Assembly: GCA_031555615.1 (NCBI GenBank) | Contig: JAVBUF010000043.1 | Location: forward strand, 1-64,000 | DNA from: UBA935 sp031555615 | GTDB lineage: Bacteria > Bacillota > Clostridia > Lachnospirales > Lachnospiraceae | DNA length: 64,000 bases | Direction: 5' to 3' | Part shown: positions 62,935 through 64,000 of the stretch, in pieces | Numbering within the stretch: position 1 is the first letter of the stretch | How the letters are laid out: every line of letters starts with the position of its first letter | The notes under the pieces: model-generated | The model's database searches: none | What the model was told of the DNA's origin: nothing | Seen by the model: the letters and a program-made list of their open reading frames with translations, nothing else | Position numbers and translations under genes: made by a program

Positions 62935-64000
62935 TTACTTATTCTGCAGGAAATAACCGTCTCCAGGGGATTCTCCCACTACCAGCGTATCTAGAAGCTC
63001 TTCATCGTTCAGATAAGGAAAAACATAATAGCCACAAACAATGTCTCCGCCTTCTTCACGTACATAAAGTGTCTGCCCATCCTTTTCCACGGGTTTCAGC
63101 TGGTGCTTCTCATAATCTGCCTGTTTCACCAGATAATGGGGTATTGCTGTTTTTATGTACCCTAACGTCCGGTAGCTGTAAAAACCTCCATACAGCAGAA
63201 ATATTCCCAGTGCTCCAAAGCTTGCCAATATGGTAATATACTTGAAAATTCCTTTTTCCCTTCTTTCCAGATAAACCGCCGGAACCACCGCCAGGGGAAA
63301 CAGTAAAAGGGCCCAGCAGTATTTTACCTGGGGGATGGTCATCAGCCAGTATACAAGTCCTGCATATACCACCGCCCGGGGCAGGATCATCCTGATGTCC
63401 TGTTTCTTTCCGGTGAACCGGTCCCTCACCATCATTGCAACATCAAACAAAAAGATTCCCAGAATTCCCAGATACAAAATCTGATGGCTGGCCGAATCGT
63501 TCCTGAACCATTGGGGGATCCAGGCCATTCCGTTGTTCAGCGCTTCGTCCATAGTGGCATTTACCGCTCTGGCATCGTGGATCATACTATCCACTGAATA
63601 ACGTAATATTTCTATATCTATTTTCCAGGGTACTTTGAAAAAATCTGCTCCGCTGGCCAGATAAATCAGATATCCGCTGGTGATGGCATTGGTAATGAAA
63701 AAGGGCACCGCCACCAGAATTCCGGTGAGGATATAGACCGCGGTCTCTTTCCATTCCTTCTGTTTGATCAGCATCACTGCCGGATATATTGCCAGCAGCA
63801 CCACGATAACCGCCGATGTTTTGGCCACTGTTGCAAAAACTGCCAAAATACATAAAAAAGCATAGGGGAAAATATCTGCCTTTACTTCCTCATCTGTTTT
63901 TTCCAGCAAACCGATCCACTCTGTCAAAATAAAAAAGATCAGGCAATTGGGAAGTGTGTCTGTATATGGATCGGTAAAAAAGGCGGTAATGATAATCACA
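62935..64000 (-). CDS. Polytopic membrane protein, glycosyltransferase-like (5' part outside window)
   Basis: At least 354 residues with eight or more hydrophobic helices and a C-terminal extracytoplasmic domain of about 90 residues (starting YSYRTLGYIKTAIPHYL). The layout resembles GT-C type membrane glycosyltransferases or the LIC_10190 membrane family, but the diagnostic N-terminus with the catalytic Asp loop lies beyond the right edge. The FFTDPYTDTLPNC segment near the edge may belong to a luminal loop. Family assignment is tentative. Confidence 0.6.
   Translation of the reverse strand, partial: VIIITAFFTDPYTDTLPNCLIFFILTEWIGLLEKTDEEVKADIFPYAFLCILAVFATVAKTSAVIVVLLAIYPAVMLIKQKEWKETAVYILTGILVAVPFFITNAITSGYLIYLASGADFFKVPWKIDIEILRYSVDSMIHDARAVNATMDEALNNGMAWIPQWFRNDSASHQILYLGILGIFLFDVAMMVRDRFTGKKQDIRMILPRAVVYAGLVYWLMTIPQVKYCWALLLFPLAVVPAVYLERREKGIFKYITILASFGALGIFLLYGGFYSYRTLGYIKTAIPHYLVKQADYEKHQLKPVEKDGQTLYVREEGGDIVCGYYVFPYLNDEELLDTLVVGESPGDGYFLQNK

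Overview
The window looks like chromosomal DNA of an anaerobic Bacillota bacterium, class Clostridia, most likely family Lachnospiraceae. The grounds are the Clostridium-type S10 operon order, a CD3324-family gene, a FeoB-associated Cys-rich peptide, strong AGGAGG ribosome sites, sigma-A type TTGACA-17-TATAAT promoters and moderate GC. No rRNA, tRNA, CRISPR array, intact insertion sequence or prophage is visible. I cannot name the species.

Layout. 1-2300 (minus): start of the S10 ribosomal operon (rpsJ, rplC, rplD, start of rplW) behind a roughly 300-nt leader. 2.4-7 kb (minus): a CHASE2/HD-GYP c-di-GMP phosphodiesterase and a FecR-domain lipoprotein. 7-12 kb: DUF1015, a short ProB, a RACo-like ASKHA protein and an RNA methyltransferase. 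11.7-17.6 kb (minus): an orphan solute-binding lipoprotein, a 1304-residue hybrid histidine kinase and a DUF2752 protein. 17.7-25.6 kb: small housekeeping and stress genes (C39-like fold, NUDIX, GNAT, membrane LuxR, MotA-like protein, EamA, secreted zinc-ribbon-like protein, MarR/flavodoxin, Feo peptide, DUF6530, GIY-YIG, class C beta-lactamase-fold lipoprotein). 25.6-33.4 kb: MATE, alanine/glycine:cation symporter, a GntR/ABC/DUF2807 operon, and an XRE-AbrB/acyltransferase/HAD operon. 33.5-33.9 kb: a candidate type I toxin-antitoxin locus that has to be read by eye because its peptide is only 52 residues. 33.9-41.3 kb: Gfo/Idh and ThuA genes divergent from an AraC regulator, a YyaL protein and a PAS-GGDEF-EAL protein. 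41.4-48.2 kb (minus): TetR, GH2 beta-galactosidase, GPH symporter and GH36 alpha-galactosidase. 48.4-53.7 kb: membrane protein, a MATE remnant, CD3324, an uncharacterised gene, GNAT and RecQ. 54-62 kb: GH10 xylanase lipoprotein, chemotaxis receptor, AraC regulator and a sugar ABC transporter. The end holds a kinase remnant, a metallophosphoesterase and a truncated membrane protein.

How the genes fit together. The lifestyle is that of a plant-polysaccharide user: galactosides (GH2/GH36/GPH under TetR) and probably xylan (GH10 plus sugar ABC transporter plus AraC), with several cell-surface sensing devices (CHASE2/FecR, solute-binding protein plus kinase, MCP, c-di-GMP enzymes). The most notable signals that ordinary gene calling misses are the type I toxin-antitoxin locus with an inverted repeat shared by the two RNA 5' ends, 21-bp-spaced direct repeats upstream of both the xylanase and the sugar transporter, stacked operator palindromes at MarR/Fur-type promoters, and three degraded gene remnants.
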